DNA from: Chloroflexota bacterium
Lineage (GTDB): Bacteria; Chloroflexota; Dormibacteria; Dormibacterales; Dormibacteraceae
Direction of reading: 5' to 3'
DNA length: 39,010 bases
NCBI GenBank assembly: GCA_005882135.1
Contig: VBDR01000056.1
Span: 1-39,010 of the forward strand
Below are positions 30,302-38,670 of this stretch, one piece after another; the first letter of the stretch is position 1; the number at the start of each line of letters is the position of its first letter. A model generated the notes under the pieces. That model saw only the letters and a list, made by a program, of their open reading frames with translations, was not told the DNA's origin and ran no database searches. The position numbers were made by a program, and so were the translations under genes.

Positions 30302-31499
30302 GTCGGCCTCGCAGGCGCAGCAGGTCGGCCACGGGGAGGAGCAGCCCACCCTGGATGACGAGCGACAGCACCACCATCCCGTAGGCGATCACGGAGACGG
30401 CTGGATTGACCTGTGGGTAGGCGGCGACCGAGAGCGCAAGCGCGACTGAGAGCGCGCCCCGAAGCCCGCCCCACAGCGTCATATGCCTCCAGCTCCACGG
30501 GATCGATGTGCCCTTGACGTCGGCGAGACCGAGGAGGGCGTAGACGGGCAGGACGCGTGCGGCGAGCATGATCACGTAGGCGCCCAGGGCAAGCCCCGCG
30601 AAGGCGGCCAGGCGCTGCGCCGGCAGCGCGATCCCGACCAGCAAGAAAAGAATTGCGTTGAGGACGAAGGCGAGCAGGCCCCAAAAGCCGTGCAGCTGCG
30701 TGCCCTGCAGCCTGCCGGTCCGGCTGCCGTACCGGGCGACCACGATCCCGGCCGCGACCACCGCGACGACACCCGATGCATGCACGAGATCGGCCGCCAA
30801 ATACGAGCCGTAGGCAAGCACCAGCGTGATGAGGATCTCGAGCTCCGCTTCGCGCACCAGGCGTAGGAAGACGACCGCCGCTGCGCCGGCCGCAGCGCCG
30901 ATGGCAATACCCGCGACCGTCACGTAGAGGAACCGCAATCCAGCGTCATTGAGCGACGGATGACCGGAGAGGATCGTGCCCAGCACAGCCGCGAAGACAG
31001 CCACGCCCGTGCCGTCGTTGAAGAGGCTCTCGCCGTCGAGGATGGCCTCGAGTCCGCGCGGGGCACCGATCTGGCGGAGGAGCTGCACCACAGCGATCGG
31101 GTCCGTGGCGGCGACGATCGCGCCGAGCAGAAATCCGCTCGCCCAATCCAGGCCGAGGCCGTAGTGGGCCATCGCGCCGATCAGCAAGACCGTCAAGAAC
31201 ACGCCCACCGTGGCCAGCAGGCTGATGGGCACGACCCGACGCCGCATCTCCTCGAGGTCGAGCGCCAGAGACGCCTCGAAGACGAGCCCGGGTACGAAGG
31301 CGAGCAGGATCAGGTCGGGCCCGACCGGCGGCAGGCGAAGGCCCCCTGTCAGTGGACTGAGGAGGCCGATCAGGATGCCGCCGATCGCCAGCAGCACGGG
31401 ATACGGGACGGTCGGGGTGGTGCGCGAGACGAGACGGAGCGCGGTCGCCGCCGCCCCAAGCACGATCAAGAAGAGAAGAAAGCCCTGGGCGCTGCTCAT
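30282..31499 (-). CDS. Na+/H+ antiporter (CPA1 / NhaP family)
   Basis: From ATG 31499 the protein has 405 residues with about twelve membrane helices. CPA1 markers are GAIVAATDPIAVVQLLRQIG and ILDGESLFNDGTGVAVFAA, with the ion-site Asp residues, and LWGGLRGALSVALALSV near the end. It exchanges cytoplasmic Na+ (or K+) for protons. No cytoplasmic regulatory domain follows. The frame opens at 31541, but residues before MSSAQG look like non-coding extension. It converges with the Fur-family gene and diverges from tdh. Confidence 0.92.
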   Translation of the reverse strand: MSSAQGFLLFLIVLGAAATALRLVSRTTPTVPYPVLLAIGGILIGLLSPLTGGLRLPPVGPDLILLAFVPGLVFEASLALDLEEMRRRVVPISLLATVGVFLTVLLIGAMAHYGLGLDWASGFLLGAIVAATDPIAVVQLLRQIGAPRGLEAILDGESLFNDGTGVAVFAAVLGTILSGHPSLNDAGLRFLYVTVAGIAIGAAAGAAAVVFLRLVREAELEILITLVLAYGSYLAADLVHASGVVAVVAAGIVVARYGSRTGRLQGTQLHGFWGLLAFVLNAILFLLVGIALPAQRLAAFAGLALGAYVIMLAARVLPVYALLGLADVKGTSIPWSWRHMTLWGGLRGALSVALALSVAAYPQVNPAVSVIAYGMVVLSLVIQGGLLLPVADLLRLRGRPTDARL

Positions 31500-31585
31500 C
31501 AGGACGGCCGTCGACCTCCTGCCGACCAGCCTTCCCGGCACACCAGTGGATTAGCGGTCCAAGACGGAGCCGCAGGCGGAATTCT

Positions 31586-31666
31586 ATGCCGGCGATATCG
31601 CCGTCGCGGCGTGCGATGGCGAGTTTTTTTGACTTCGAACGTATCTGTAAAGTGGCGACAGAGTGA
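31586..31666 (+). CDS. Possible 26-codon upstream ORF overlapping the tdh start
   Basis: ATG 31586 to TGA 31664-31666 encodes 26 residues and ends in a GTGA overlap with the tdh GTG at 31663, which would allow translational coupling. It spans the terminator-like hairpin and its T-run (read as Ser-Phe-Phe). There is no visible ribosome site and no strong bias for Thr or Gly codons, so it may be accidental. Confidence 0.22.
   Translation: MPAISPSRRAMASFFDFERICKVATE
31590..31603. promoter_or_regulatory. Perfect 14-bp palindrome upstream of tdh
   Basis: CGGCGATATCGCCG is fully self-complementary. It lies 59 bases before tdh in the tdh/antiporter divergent gap and overlaps the left arm of the terminator-like hairpin. 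It may be an operator or an alternative RNA hairpin. Confidence 0.4.
31598..31630 (+). terminator. Intrinsic terminator-like hairpin in the tdh leader
   Basis: The arms 31598-31607 and 31613-31622 form a 10-bp stem with one G-U pair and a GGCGT loop, followed by one G and then seven T (31624-31630). It is oriented plus, yet no plus-strand gene lies just upstream, so a terminator 33 bases before tdh points to leader attenuation. Its left arm is shared with the palindrome at 31590-31603. I see no known riboswitch sequence in 31500-31590. Confidence 0.55.
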
Positions 31667-32691
31667 AGGCCCTGGTCAAGGCGAAGAGGGAACCAGGCCT
31701 GTGGCTGCAGGACGTCCCCCAACCGGAGCCAGGGCCCGGTGAGGTGTTGCTTCGCGTTCTCCGCACAGGCATCTGCGGCACCGACCTGCACATCGACAGC
31801 TGGAACGAGTGGGCCCAGCACACCATCAAGCCTCCGCTCGTGGTCGGCCACGAGTTCGTGGGCGAGGTCGTCGAGCTGGGCGAAGGCGTGGCGTCGGTGT
31901 TTCCCGGCGAGATCGTGGGTGCCGAAGGCCACATCGTCTGCGGCCGCTGCCGCAACTGCATGGCGGGCCGCCGCGCCCTGTGCGCAAACACCGTCGGCAT
32001 CGGAGTCCAGCGCGATGGCGCCTTCGCCGAGTTCATCGTCATGCCGGCCGGCAACCTGTGGCCGCACCTCACCAAGATCGACCTCGACGTGGCGTCGATC
32101 TTCGATCCGTTCGGCAACGCGGTCCACACCGCGACCCAGTTCCGGTTGGTCGCGGAGGACGTGCTGATCACCGGCGCCGGGCCGATCGGGATCATGGCTG
32201 CCCAGGTGGCTCGCCACAACGGGGCCCGCTTCGTCGTCATCACCGACGTGAGCGACTACCGCCTCGAGCTCGCGCGCAAAGCAGGCGTCACCCGGGCGGT
32301 GGACGTGCGCACGACCACGCTCCGGCAGGCACAGGACGAGCTGGGCATGAAGGAGGGCTTCGACGTCGGCTTCGAGATGTCGGGCCAGCCGAGCGCGATG
32401 CGCGACATGATCGGCAACATGGCGCATGGCGGCCGCGTCGCGGTGCTCGGCCTGCCTGACCATGAGTTCGCCATCGACTGGTCGCAGGTCGTGTTCAAGA
32501 TGCTCACCGTCAAAGGCGTCTACGGCCGGCAGATATTCGAGACCTGGTACCAGATGTCGGTCTTCGTCCAGAGCGGCCTCGACATCTCGCCGGTGATCAC
32601 CCACCGCTTTTCTTATCAGCAGTACAAGGAGGCGTTCGCCGTCGCCCACTCGGGACAGTGCGGCAAGGTTGTTCTGGACTGGAGTAACTGA
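31663..32691 (+). CDS. tdh: L-threonine 3-dehydrogenase
   Basis: This 342-residue zinc alcohol-dehydrogenase-family enzyme oxidises L-threonine to 2-amino-3-ketobutyrate with NAD+. The catalytic zinc ligands are Cys38 in [12 protein letters not shown] and the GHEFVGEV His/Glu. The structural zinc loop is [15 protein letters not shown]. The nucleotide fold is [16 protein letters not shown]. Downstream markers such as [13 protein letters not shown] are typical of Tdh. The GTG start has only a weak ribosome site. The stop overlaps the kbl ATG by one base (TGATG), and the two enzymes form the standard threonine-to-glycine pathway. Confidence 0.96.
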   Translation: MKALVKAKREPGLWLQDVPQPEPGPGEVLLRVLRTGICGTDLHIDSWNEWAQHTIKPPLVVGHEFVGEVVELGEGVASVFPGEIVGAEGHIVCGRCRNCMAGRRALCANTVGIGVQRDGAFAEFIVMPAGNLWPHLTKIDLDVASIFDPFGNAVHTATQFRLVAEDVLITGAGPIGIMAAQVARHNGARFVVITDVSDYRLELARKAGVTRAVDVRTTTLRQAQDELGMKEGFDVGFEMSGQPSAMRDMIGNMAHGGRVAVLGLPDHEFAIDWSQVVFKMLTVKGVYGRQIFETWYQMSVFVQSGLDISPVITHRFSYQQYKEAFAVAHSGQCGKVVLDWSN

Positions 32692-33872
32692 TGTTCGAAC
32701 GAATGCGATCGCATCTGACTCAGCAGCTGCAGGAGATCCGGGAGGCGGGGCTCGAGAAGCCGGAGCGCGTGATCGGCTCCCCGCAAGGCGCGACGGTCGC
32801 CGTCATGGACAGGCAGGTGCTCAATCTGTGCGCCAACAACTACCTGGGCCTCGCGGATCATCCCGAGGTCGTGGCAGCGGCCAAGGAGGCGCTCGACCGC
32901 TGGGGCTACGGCATGGCGTCGGTGCGCTTCATCTGTGGCACGCAGGAGGTGCACAAGGAGCTGGAGCAGGCGCTTACCGAGTTCCTCGGGACCGAGGACA
33001 CGATCCTTTACTCGTCCTGCTTCGACGCCAACGGCGGCATCTTCGAAGCGCTGCTCGACGAACGCGACGCCGTGATCTCGGACGCCCTCAACCACGCCAG
33101 CATCATCGACGGCATCCGCCTCTGCAAGGCGCAGCGTTTTCGCTACGCGAACCGCGACATGGAGGACCTCGAGCGCCAGCTCAAGGAGAGCGCAGGTGCG
33201 CGTTTCCGGATGGTGGTGACCGATGGCGTGTTCTCGATGGACGGCTACATGGCGCCCCTGCCGGAGATCTGCGACCTTGCGGAGCGTTACGACGCGACGG
33301 TCATGGTCGACGACTCGCACGCCGTCGGTTTCATCGGCGCGAACGGCCGGGGCACGCACGAGCACCACGGCGTGATGGGTCGCATCGACGCCATCTCGGG
33401 CACGCTCGGCAAGGCGCTAGGCGGGGCGAGCGGCGGCTACGTGTCGGGGCGCAAAGAGCTGGTCGCCATGCTGCGGCAGCGCTCTCGCCCATACCTGTTC
33501 TCGAACTCGGTCGCCCCGCCCATCGTCGCCGGGAGCCTGAAGGTACTGGAGCTTTTGCGAAACGCAAAAGAGCTGCGTCAGCGGCTCGCCGACAACACCA
33601 AGCTCTTCCGGGGGCGCATGACGGAGGAGGAGTTCGAGATCCTGCCGGGCGATCACCCGATCGTCCCGGTGATGGTGGGGGACGCGTCGCTGGCCGGCCG
33701 GATGGCCGCGGCCATGCTCGAGAAAGGGGTTTACGTGGTCGGGTTTTCGTACCCGGTCGTGCCCCAGGGCAAGGCCAGGATCCGAACCCAGGTCTCGGCC
33801 GCCCATTCCCGCGGCGACCTCGAGATGGCCGTCCGGGCCTTCATCGAAACCCGTGCCGAGGTGAGCCGGTAG
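32691..33872 (+). CDS. kbl: Glycine C-acetyltransferase (2-amino-3-ketobutyrate CoA ligase)
   Basis: This 393-residue PLP enzyme of the alpha-oxoamine synthase family cleaves 2-amino-3-ketobutyrate with CoA to glycine and acetyl-CoA. Markers are [48 protein letters not shown] and the PLP-Lys block [16 protein letters not shown], with Lys241. Length and motifs match KBL better than BioF or HemA, and the partner tdh overlaps it. A weak A/T-stem hairpin (33881-33896) follows the stop. Confidence 0.96.
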   Translation: MFERMRSHLTQQLQEIREAGLEKPERVIGSPQGATVAVMDRQVLNLCANNYLGLADHPEVVAAAKEALDRWGYGMASVRFICGTQEVHKELEQALTEFLGTEDTILYSSCFDANGGIFEALLDERDAVISDALNHASIIDGIRLCKAQRFRYANRDMEDLERQLKESAGARFRMVVTDGVFSMDGYMAPLPEICDLAERYDATVMVDDSHAVGFIGANGRGTHEHHGVMGRIDAISGTLGKALGGASGGYVSGRKELVAMLRQRSRPYLFSNSVAPPIVAGSLKVLELLRNAKELRQRLADNTKLFRGRMTEEEFEILPGDHPIVPVMVGDASLAGRMAAAMLEKGVYVVGFSYPVVPQGKARIRTQVSAAHSRGDLEMAVRAFIETRAEVSR

Positions 33873-33901
33873 CCCGCGCCCGAAAAGCGTTTTTCGATTA
33901 C

Positions 33902-34150
33902 ATGAGCGAACACGAGCGACTCCTCGATCAGCTGGGGGAAGTCCTCTCCAAGATCGCCCGCCCCTACCGGTGTGACGACGTGCTTCCGGTCGACGTTCGA
34001 GCCAGCCTCTGGCAGCTGGGGCTGCAATGCAACGAGCTGACCTCGCGGGAGGAGTTGATCACCAGGCTCTGGGCCCGCAAGCGGAGCCTGCTGACGGCGA
34101 TGCAGTTCGAGTGGGGCGGTCCCGGAGTAACGCCACCGACCGCGGCATAG
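33902..34150 (+). CDS. Small hypothetical protein downstream of kbl
   Basis: ATG 33902 to TAG 34150 encodes 82 residues, mainly helical and charged (SEHERLLDQLGEVLSKIARP, then LTSREELITRLWARKRSLLT). It has no signal, no membrane segment and one Cys pair too far apart to be a motif. I do not recognise a family. There is no clear ribosome site, and the weak hairpin after kbl precedes it. It overlaps the likely topoisomerase start by 40 bases in another frame. Amino-acid composition is protein-like, so it is moderately likely to be real. Confidence 0.5.
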   Translation: MSEHERLLDQLGEVLSKIARPYRCDDVLPVDVRASLWQLGLQCNELTSREELITRLWARKRSLLTAMQFEWGGPGVTPPTAA

Positions 34151-35205
34151 CCGTCCTCCCTGACCCTGCGGCGGAGGCGGCCCAGGAAGCCGGGCTCGTT
34201 CACACGACGGACGACGAACCAGGCATCCGCCGTGTCCGCAAGGGCAGGCGCTTCCATTACGTCGGGCCCGACGGCAAGCTCATCCGCGACGCAGCCACGC
34301 TCGGCCGCATCCGCTCGCTGGTCATCCCGCCCGCCTGGGAGCACGTGTGGATCACGACGCGGCCGCGCGGCCACCTCCAGGCCACGGGACGCGATGCCCG
34401 CGGCCGCAAGCAGCACAAATATCACCCCCGCTGGCGCGAGGTCCGCGACGCCAACAAGTTCGACCGGATGACCGCCTTTGCGAGAGTGCTGCCGCGGATC
34501 AGGAGCCGCGTCGCGCGAGACCTCAGGCGCGACGGCCTGCCCAAAGCGAAGGTCGTAGCCACCATCGTCCGGCTCCTGGAGACCACGTTTGCCCGCATCG
34601 GCAACGAGGAGTATGCGAAGCAGAACAAATCGTTCGGGCTCACCACGCTGCGCAGCCGTCACGTCGACGTGAGGGGCGCCACCGTGCGGTTCGTGTTCAC
34701 GGGCAAGAGCGGCGTCGAGGTCCAGGTCGGGATCACGGACCGGCGCGTGGCTCGCGTGATCAAGCGTTGTGAAGACCTCCCTGGTCAGAGCCTGTTCCAG
34801 TACGTCGACATCGATGGCGAACATGGCTGCGTGACTTCCGACGACGTCAACGATTACCTGCGCGAGGTAACGGGGGAAGACTTCACCGCCAAGGACTTCC
34901 GCACCTGGGCAGGCACCGTGCTCGCCGCGAGCGCGCTCCGCGATGCCGTGGGCTTCGAGTCGGAAACCGAGGCGAAACGCAACGTGATCGCCGCGATCGA
35001 CAGCGTGGCGCGAAAGCTCGGTCACACGAGAGCCGTGTGCCGCAGCTCGTACGTCCACCCTGCCGTGATCGAGACCTACATGGAGGGCGGCCTCGAGGCC
35101 GCGCTCGGCGTCGCGATTGCGCGCACCCACGCGAGGCTGAGGGCCGATGAGGCGGCGGTGCTTGCGCTGCTGCGGCGAAACGGACGCAAAGCCCAGGCCG
35201 CGTAG
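34111..35205 (+). CDS. Type IB DNA topoisomerase
   Basis: From GTG 34111 the protein has 364 residues. It matches the bacterial (poxvirus-like) topoisomerase IB: the N-terminal domain has IRSLVIPPAWEHVWI and GHLQATGRDARGRKQ, and the catalytic core has RLLETTFARIGNEEYAKQN, FGLTTLRSRHV and EDFTAKDFRTWAGTVLAA. The nucleophile Tyr is in CRSSYVHPAVIETY. It relaxes supercoils by single-strand nicking. The frame extends back to 34027, but family alignment starts near LVHTTDDEPGIRRVRKG. The exact start is uncertain, with no ribosome site seen. The next gene starts immediately after its stop. Confidence 0.93.
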   Translation: MGRSRSNATDRGIAVLPDPAAEAAQEAGLVHTTDDEPGIRRVRKGRRFHYVGPDGKLIRDAATLGRIRSLVIPPAWEHVWITTRPRGHLQATGRDARGRKQHKYHPRWREVRDANKFDRMTAFARVLPRIRSRVARDLRRDGLPKAKVVATIVRLLETTFARIGNEEYAKQNKSFGLTTLRSRHVDVRGATVRFVFTGKSGVEVQVGITDRRVARVIKRCEDLPGQSLFQYVDIDGEHGCVTSDDVNDYLREVTGEDFTAKDFRTWAGTVLAASALRDAVGFESETEAKRNVIAAIDSVARKLGHTRAVCRSSYVHPAVIETYMEGGLEAALGVAIARTHARLRADEAAVLALLRRNGRKAQAA

Positions 35206-35550
35206 ATGAAAGACGTTCCGCTCCTTGCCGTGCGTGTCATCGCGGGCGGCGCTCTCGTGGTTGCGTTCGCGATGCTCAGCGACACGCTCAAGCCCAAGAC
35301 GTTTGCGGGACTCTTCTCGGCGGCGCCATCCGTCGCGACCGCGAGCCTGCTCGTGAGCGGCCTCGCGACGGGGCCGGCCAAAGACCAGGAGTACGCGTGG
35401 GGGATGATCGCGGGCGCGATCGGACTGGTGTTCTACAGCGTGGCCGCCGCCTTCCTGGTCAAGCAGCTGGGGGCGTTCGCGGGCAGCATCGTGGCCTGGG
35501 CGGCCTGGATCATCCCCGCGGCGTTGATCTACTGGCTCTTCCTGAGATGA
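35206..35550 (+). CDS. DUF3147-family small membrane protein (first of a pair)
   Basis: This 114-residue protein has four predicted helices. TFAGLFSAAPSVATASLLVS is the DUF3147 hallmark. Function is unknown for the family. It starts directly after the topoisomerase stop, and its own stop overlaps the next gene as ATGA. The pair probably forms a heteromeric membrane complex, which is inference from coupling and similarity. Confidence 0.8.
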   Translation: MKDVPLLAVRVIAGGALVVAFAMLSDTLKPKTFAGLFSAAPSVATASLLVSGLATGPAKDQEYAWGMIAGAIGLVFYSVAAAFLVKQLGAFAGSIVAWAAWIIPAALIYWLFLR

Positions 35551-35960
35551 GCGCCGGTCTCATCCCTGGGATCGACCCCGGAGAGGTCGGAACCCATCGC
35601 GTCCGGGATTACCTGATCCGATTTTGCTTCGGAGCCGGGATCTCGCTCGTGGCCGGCGTCATCGGCATGAAGTTCGGTCCGGTGCTCGGCGGGGTCTGGC
35701 TTGGGTTTCCTGCCATCCTGCCGGCCTCGTTGACATTGATCGAAAAGAAGGAAGGCAAAGAAGCGGCGTCAGTCGACTCGATCGGAGCGATCCTGGGCGC
35801 GATCGCGATGATCGCGTTCGCGATCGTGGTCTCTCTCGCGGCGACCCGCTGGGGTGTGGTGCCCGGACTGGTGGCGGCGCTGGCCGTCTGGCTGGTCGTG
35901 GCGGTCGGCTTGTACGGGCTGGTGGCGACCCTCTATGGCCGCGAGCCGTCGGCGCCCTAG
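35547..35960 (+). CDS. DUF3147-family small membrane protein (second of a pair)
   Basis: This 137-residue protein starts at ATG 35547 in an ATGA overlap. It has four helices, and GGVWLGFPAILPASLTLIEK corresponds to the GLFSAAPSVATASL region of its partner, so the two look like diverged duplicates. The N-terminus (SAGLIPGIDPGEVGTHRVRD) is soluble. The 3' end converges with gnd, with a one-base gap between stop codons. Function unknown. Confidence 0.8.
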   Translation: MSAGLIPGIDPGEVGTHRVRDYLIRFCFGAGISLVAGVIGMKFGPVLGGVWLGFPAILPASLTLIEKKEGKEAASVDSIGAILGAIAMIAFAIVVSLAATRWGVVPGLVAALAVWLVVAVGLYGLVATLYGREPSAP

Positions 35961-35961
35961 C

Positions 35962-37392
35962 CTAAGCGTCCGTTCTTATTTCCTCGCCATCCTGCGCCCA
36001 GCGCGTGTGGAAAGCGCCTTCGCGGTCGACGCGGTGGTAGGTGTGGGCGCCGAAGTAATCACGCAGGCCCTGGATCAGGTTGGCGGGACCGCGGGCGCGC
36101 CGGTAGCCGTCGTAGTACGCAAGCGAGGACGCGAAGGCGGGGATCGGGACCCCCTGGTCGACCGCTGTCTTGACGACGCGCCGCCAGGCGGGCTGCGCCG
36201 TGGCGAGCGCTTCCTGGAAGAAAGGGGCGAGCATCAGGCTCGGGAGGTTCGAGTCCTGCTCGTAAGCCTCTTTGATCCGGTCCAGGAATTTGGCCCGGAT
36301 GATGCACCCACCTCGCCAGATGGTGGCGAGCGCGCCGAGGTCGAGGTTCCACTCGAACTCCTTCGAGCCGGCCGCCAGGTGCTCGAAGCCCTGCGCGTAG
36401 GCGACGATCTTCGAGGCGTACAGGGCCTCCTGGACGTCATCGACCAGCCCGGCTCCGGCCTTCCCCGCCGCTGGTCCAGCCAGGATGGCTGACGCTTTCA
36501 CACGACGCGCCTTCTGGCTCGAAAGCGTGCGGGCGAACACCGCCTCGGTGATGCCGGTGAGAGGGACGCCGAGCTCGAGCGCCGACTGACTGGTCCAACG
36601 GCCCGTGCCTTTCTGCTCGGCCTCGTCTTCGATGCGATCGACCAGGGGCGCGCCGGCGCCGTCCTCGTGCTTCGACAGGACATAGGAGGTGATCTCGATC
36701 AGGTACGACTGCAGCCGGCCCTCGTTCCATCCCCGAAACACCGAAGCCAGCTCGTCTGGGGGCAGGCCCAAACCGTTACGCAGCAGGTCATAGGTCTCGG
36801 CGATGAGCTGGATGTCGGCGTACTCGATCCCGTTGTGGACCATCTTCACGAAGTGGCCCGCGCCGTCGGGCCCGATGTACGTGCAGCAGGGCACGCCCTC
36901 GACCTTCGCCGCGATGCCCGTCAGCATCTCTTCGACGCGTGCGTAGGACTGGTGCGTGCCGCCGGGCATCAGGCTCGGCCCGTGCAGGGCCCCCTCTTCC
37001 CCACCCGAAACGCCGCATCCGATGTAGCCGAGGCCCATCTTCTCGACCGCGGCGGCGCGCCGCTGCGTGTCCTGGAAGAAAGAGTTGCCCCCGTCGATGA
37101 TCGTGTCCCCCTTCTCGAGGACTTTCGTCAGGGCTTCGATCGTCTCGTCCACTGGAGGGCCGGCGTTCACCATCACGAGCACCGCGCGCGGCGCTTTCAA
37201 CACGCGAGCCAGCTCCTCGAAGGTCGCGGCCGGCGCAAAGTCACCCTCGTTTCCGTGGGCGGCGATGAAGTCCTCGGTGCGGCGATGCGTGCGGTTGTAG
37301 ACCGCGACCCGGGCGTCGTGCGAGGCGAGGTTGCGGGCCAAGTTCATGCCCATGGTGCCCAGACCGACGACCCCCATCTCCTTCTCGGGCAT
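35962..37392 (-). CDS. gnd: 6-phosphogluconate dehydrogenase (decarboxylating)
   Basis: This 476-residue enzyme converts 6-phosphogluconate to ribulose 5-phosphate, CO2 and NADPH in the oxidative pentose phosphate pathway. It has the dinucleotide loop VVGLGTMGMNLARNLA, YNRT for NADP, IIDGGNSFFQDTQRR, the substrate loop GVSGGEEGALHGPSLMPGG and catalytic Lys/His in GAGHFVKMVHNGIEYAD. Length matches the long dimeric form. No glucose-6-phosphate dehydrogenase or phosphogluconolactonase gene is adjacent. It diverges from the Rieske gene. Confidence 0.97.
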   Translation of the reverse strand: MPEKEMGVVGLGTMGMNLARNLASHDARVAVYNRTHRRTEDFIAAHGNEGDFAPAATFEELARVLKAPRAVLVMVNAGPPVDETIEALTKVLEKGDTIIDGGNSFFQDTQRRAAAVEKMGLGYIGCGVSGGEEGALHGPSLMPGGTHQSYARVEEMLTGIAAKVEGVPCCTYIGPDGAGHFVKMVHNGIEYADIQLIAETYDLLRNGLGLPPDELASVFRGWNEGRLQSYLIEITSYVLSKHEDGAGAPLVDRIEDEAEQKGTGRWTSQSALELGVPLTGITEAVFARTLSSQKARRVKASAILAGPAAGKAGAGLVDDVQEALYASKIVAYAQGFEHLAAGSKEFEWNLDLGALATIWRGGCIIRAKFLDRIKEAYEQDSNLPSLMLAPFFQEALATAQPAWRRVVKTAVDQGVPIPAFASSLAYYDGYRRARGPANLIQGLRDYFGAHTYHRVDREGAFHTRWAQDGEEIRTDA

Positions 37393-37427
37393 GCAGACAC
37401 CTTACCGCCGGGCGCTGCCCCCGGGCG

Positions 37428-37457
37428 GCAACCGCAAGTAAGTTTCCGGGCGGTTGC
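37428..37457. repeat. Inverted repeat in the gnd / Rieske divergent gap
   Basis: GCAACCGC (37428-37435) and GCGGTTGC (37450-37457) are exact inverted arms with a 14-base spacer, between gnd and the DUF2231-Rieske gene. It may be an operator or a leader hairpin of the Rieske transcript, whose start is 34 bases on. Confidence 0.4.
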
Positions 37458-37490
37458 GTTTCCGGATTGAGGCCGCGTTCCGGCTACAAG

Positions 37491-38429
37491 ATGGAGATCG
37501 ACAGCCGTCGCATCAGCCGCCTGATCCGCCAGAGCCGCACGCGGGAGCGGCGGCTGGATCAGCTGATCCGCAGCCAGGCCTGGCTCGATGGCGTCGCGGT
37601 GGCGGTGCAGAAGGCGGTCGGCGTCTCATACGAGGCCCTCGGTGCTCCGGGTCAGGCGATCAAGAACGTGATGCACGGGACGCGCTTTCTCGGCCATCCC
37701 CTCCACCCCGTGCTGACCGATATCCCGGTCGGGGCGTGGACGGTGGGCGTCCTGGCCGACTGGCTGTTCGTCGCGACGGGGCGCCTCCCCGCGGTGGCGG
37801 GCGACCTCGCCCTTGCCATCGGGGTGGCGGGCGCGATCCTGGCCGCCCTCACTGGCTATACCGACTTCCACGAGACAGACGGTCACGAGCGGCGGACCGC
37901 GATCGTCCACGGGCTGACCATGACAGCGGTGCTGTTGATCGAGTTGGTCTCGCTCGGCATGCGGCTGGGAGCGCCAGGGCTGCGACCGGGTGCGATCGTG
38001 CTTTCGACCGTGGCTTGGCTGATCGTGCTGGTCGGCGCCTACGTCGGTGGGCACCTCACGTTTGGGATCGGGTCCGCTGTCAATCACAACGCGTTCTTCG
38101 ATGGCCCCAAGGAGTACGTCAAGGTCGGCACCCGGGATGACTTTCCCGAGGGGCAGATGAGGCGGGTCGAGGCGAACGGGCTGCCGGTGTTGATCGTTCG
38201 GCAGGGGGGGTTGCTTCACGCGATGGGGGCGGTGTGCGCTCACGCGGGGGGTCCACTGGAGGAGGGGAAGCTCGAGGGGGGTGTGGTCACCTGCCCTTGG
38301 CATCAGTCGCGGTTCAGGTTTGGGGATGGGCGGGTGGTCGGCGGGCCGGCCACTTTCGACCAGCCTTTGCTCGGCGTGCGTGAGCGGGGCGGGATCGTGG
38401 AGGTCAGGCTGGCGCATCCGATCAAGTAG
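37491..38429 (+). CDS. DUF2231 membrane domain fused to Rieske 2Fe-2S protein
   Basis: From ATG 37491 the protein has 312 residues. After a basic N-terminus comes the DUF2231 block (FLGHPLHPVLTDIPVGAW) with four membrane helices to about residue 195. A Rieske domain ends the protein; its cluster ligands are VCAHAGG and TCPWHQSRF. It is probably a membrane-bound electron carrier or ferredoxin-like partner; the acceptor is unknown. This fusion is common in actinobacterial-type genomes. The frame opens at 37467, but MEIDSRRISRLI is the better start. A G-rich repeat follows its stop. Confidence 0.9.
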   Translation: MEIDSRRISRLIRQSRTRERRLDQLIRSQAWLDGVAVAVQKAVGVSYEALGAPGQAIKNVMHGTRFLGHPLHPVLTDIPVGAWTVGVLADWLFVATGRLPAVAGDLALAIGVAGAILAALTGYTDFHETDGHERRTAIVHGLTMTAVLLIELVSLGMRLGAPGLRPGAIVLSTVAWLIVLVGAYVGGHLTFGIGSAVNHNAFFDGPKEYVKVGTRDDFPEGQMRRVEANGLPVLIVRQGGLLHAMGAVCAHAGGPLEEGKLEGGVVTCPWHQSRFRFGDGRVVGGPATFDQPLLGVRERGGIVEVRLAHPIK

Positions 38430-38435
38430 TTCGTA

Positions 38436-38597
38436 GGGGAAGTACTGGGAAGGGGTGGCGGCGGATTCGTCTGGCGGCCTTGGGGTTGCGAGGGGAAGGG
38501 GCTGGGAAGGGGGTGGCGGGGATTCGTCTGAGTGGCCTGGAATTGCGCGGGGATAGGGGTCGGGAAAAGGGCGGCGGGGTGGCGCCTGGGTTGCGAT
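38436..38597 (+). repeat. Three-copy degenerate G-rich tandem repeat (period 56-57 bp)
   Basis: Units begin with GGGG at 38436, 38492 and 38549. Copies one and two share GGGGAA, CTGGGAAGGGG, TGGCGG, GGATTCGTCTG and GGCCT; copy three is more diverged. The plus strand is extremely G-rich and C-poor, with many GGG/GGGG runs that could form G-quadruplexes. I see no gene in 38430-38655. Confidence 0.7.
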
Positions 38598-38636
38598 GAA
38601 CTTTGCTTTTCTGGATCATTTTGTTCGTAAATTAAC

Positions 38637-38664
38637 TTGACATTTAGGCGAACATGTGTACGAC
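38637..38664 (+). promoter_or_regulatory. Candidate promoter of the DUF222 gene
   Basis: TTGACA (38637-38642) with TACGAC (38659-38664) at 16 bp would start transcription at about 38671, the A of the ATG, giving a leaderless message. It is flanked by inverted arms TGTTCG (38622-38627) and CGAACA (38649-38654). The -10 match is weak. Confidence 0.35.
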
Positions 38665-38670
38665 TTGGGC

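Noticed and set aside
32669-33901. Large plus-strand frame joined to the small protein at 33902
   Set aside because: The part before 33902 is a shadow of kbl; only the last 82 codons look like protein.
38422-38619. 65-codon Pro/Arg-rich minus-strand ORF
   Set aside because: It is simply the translation of the G-rich tandem repeat; no ribosome site.
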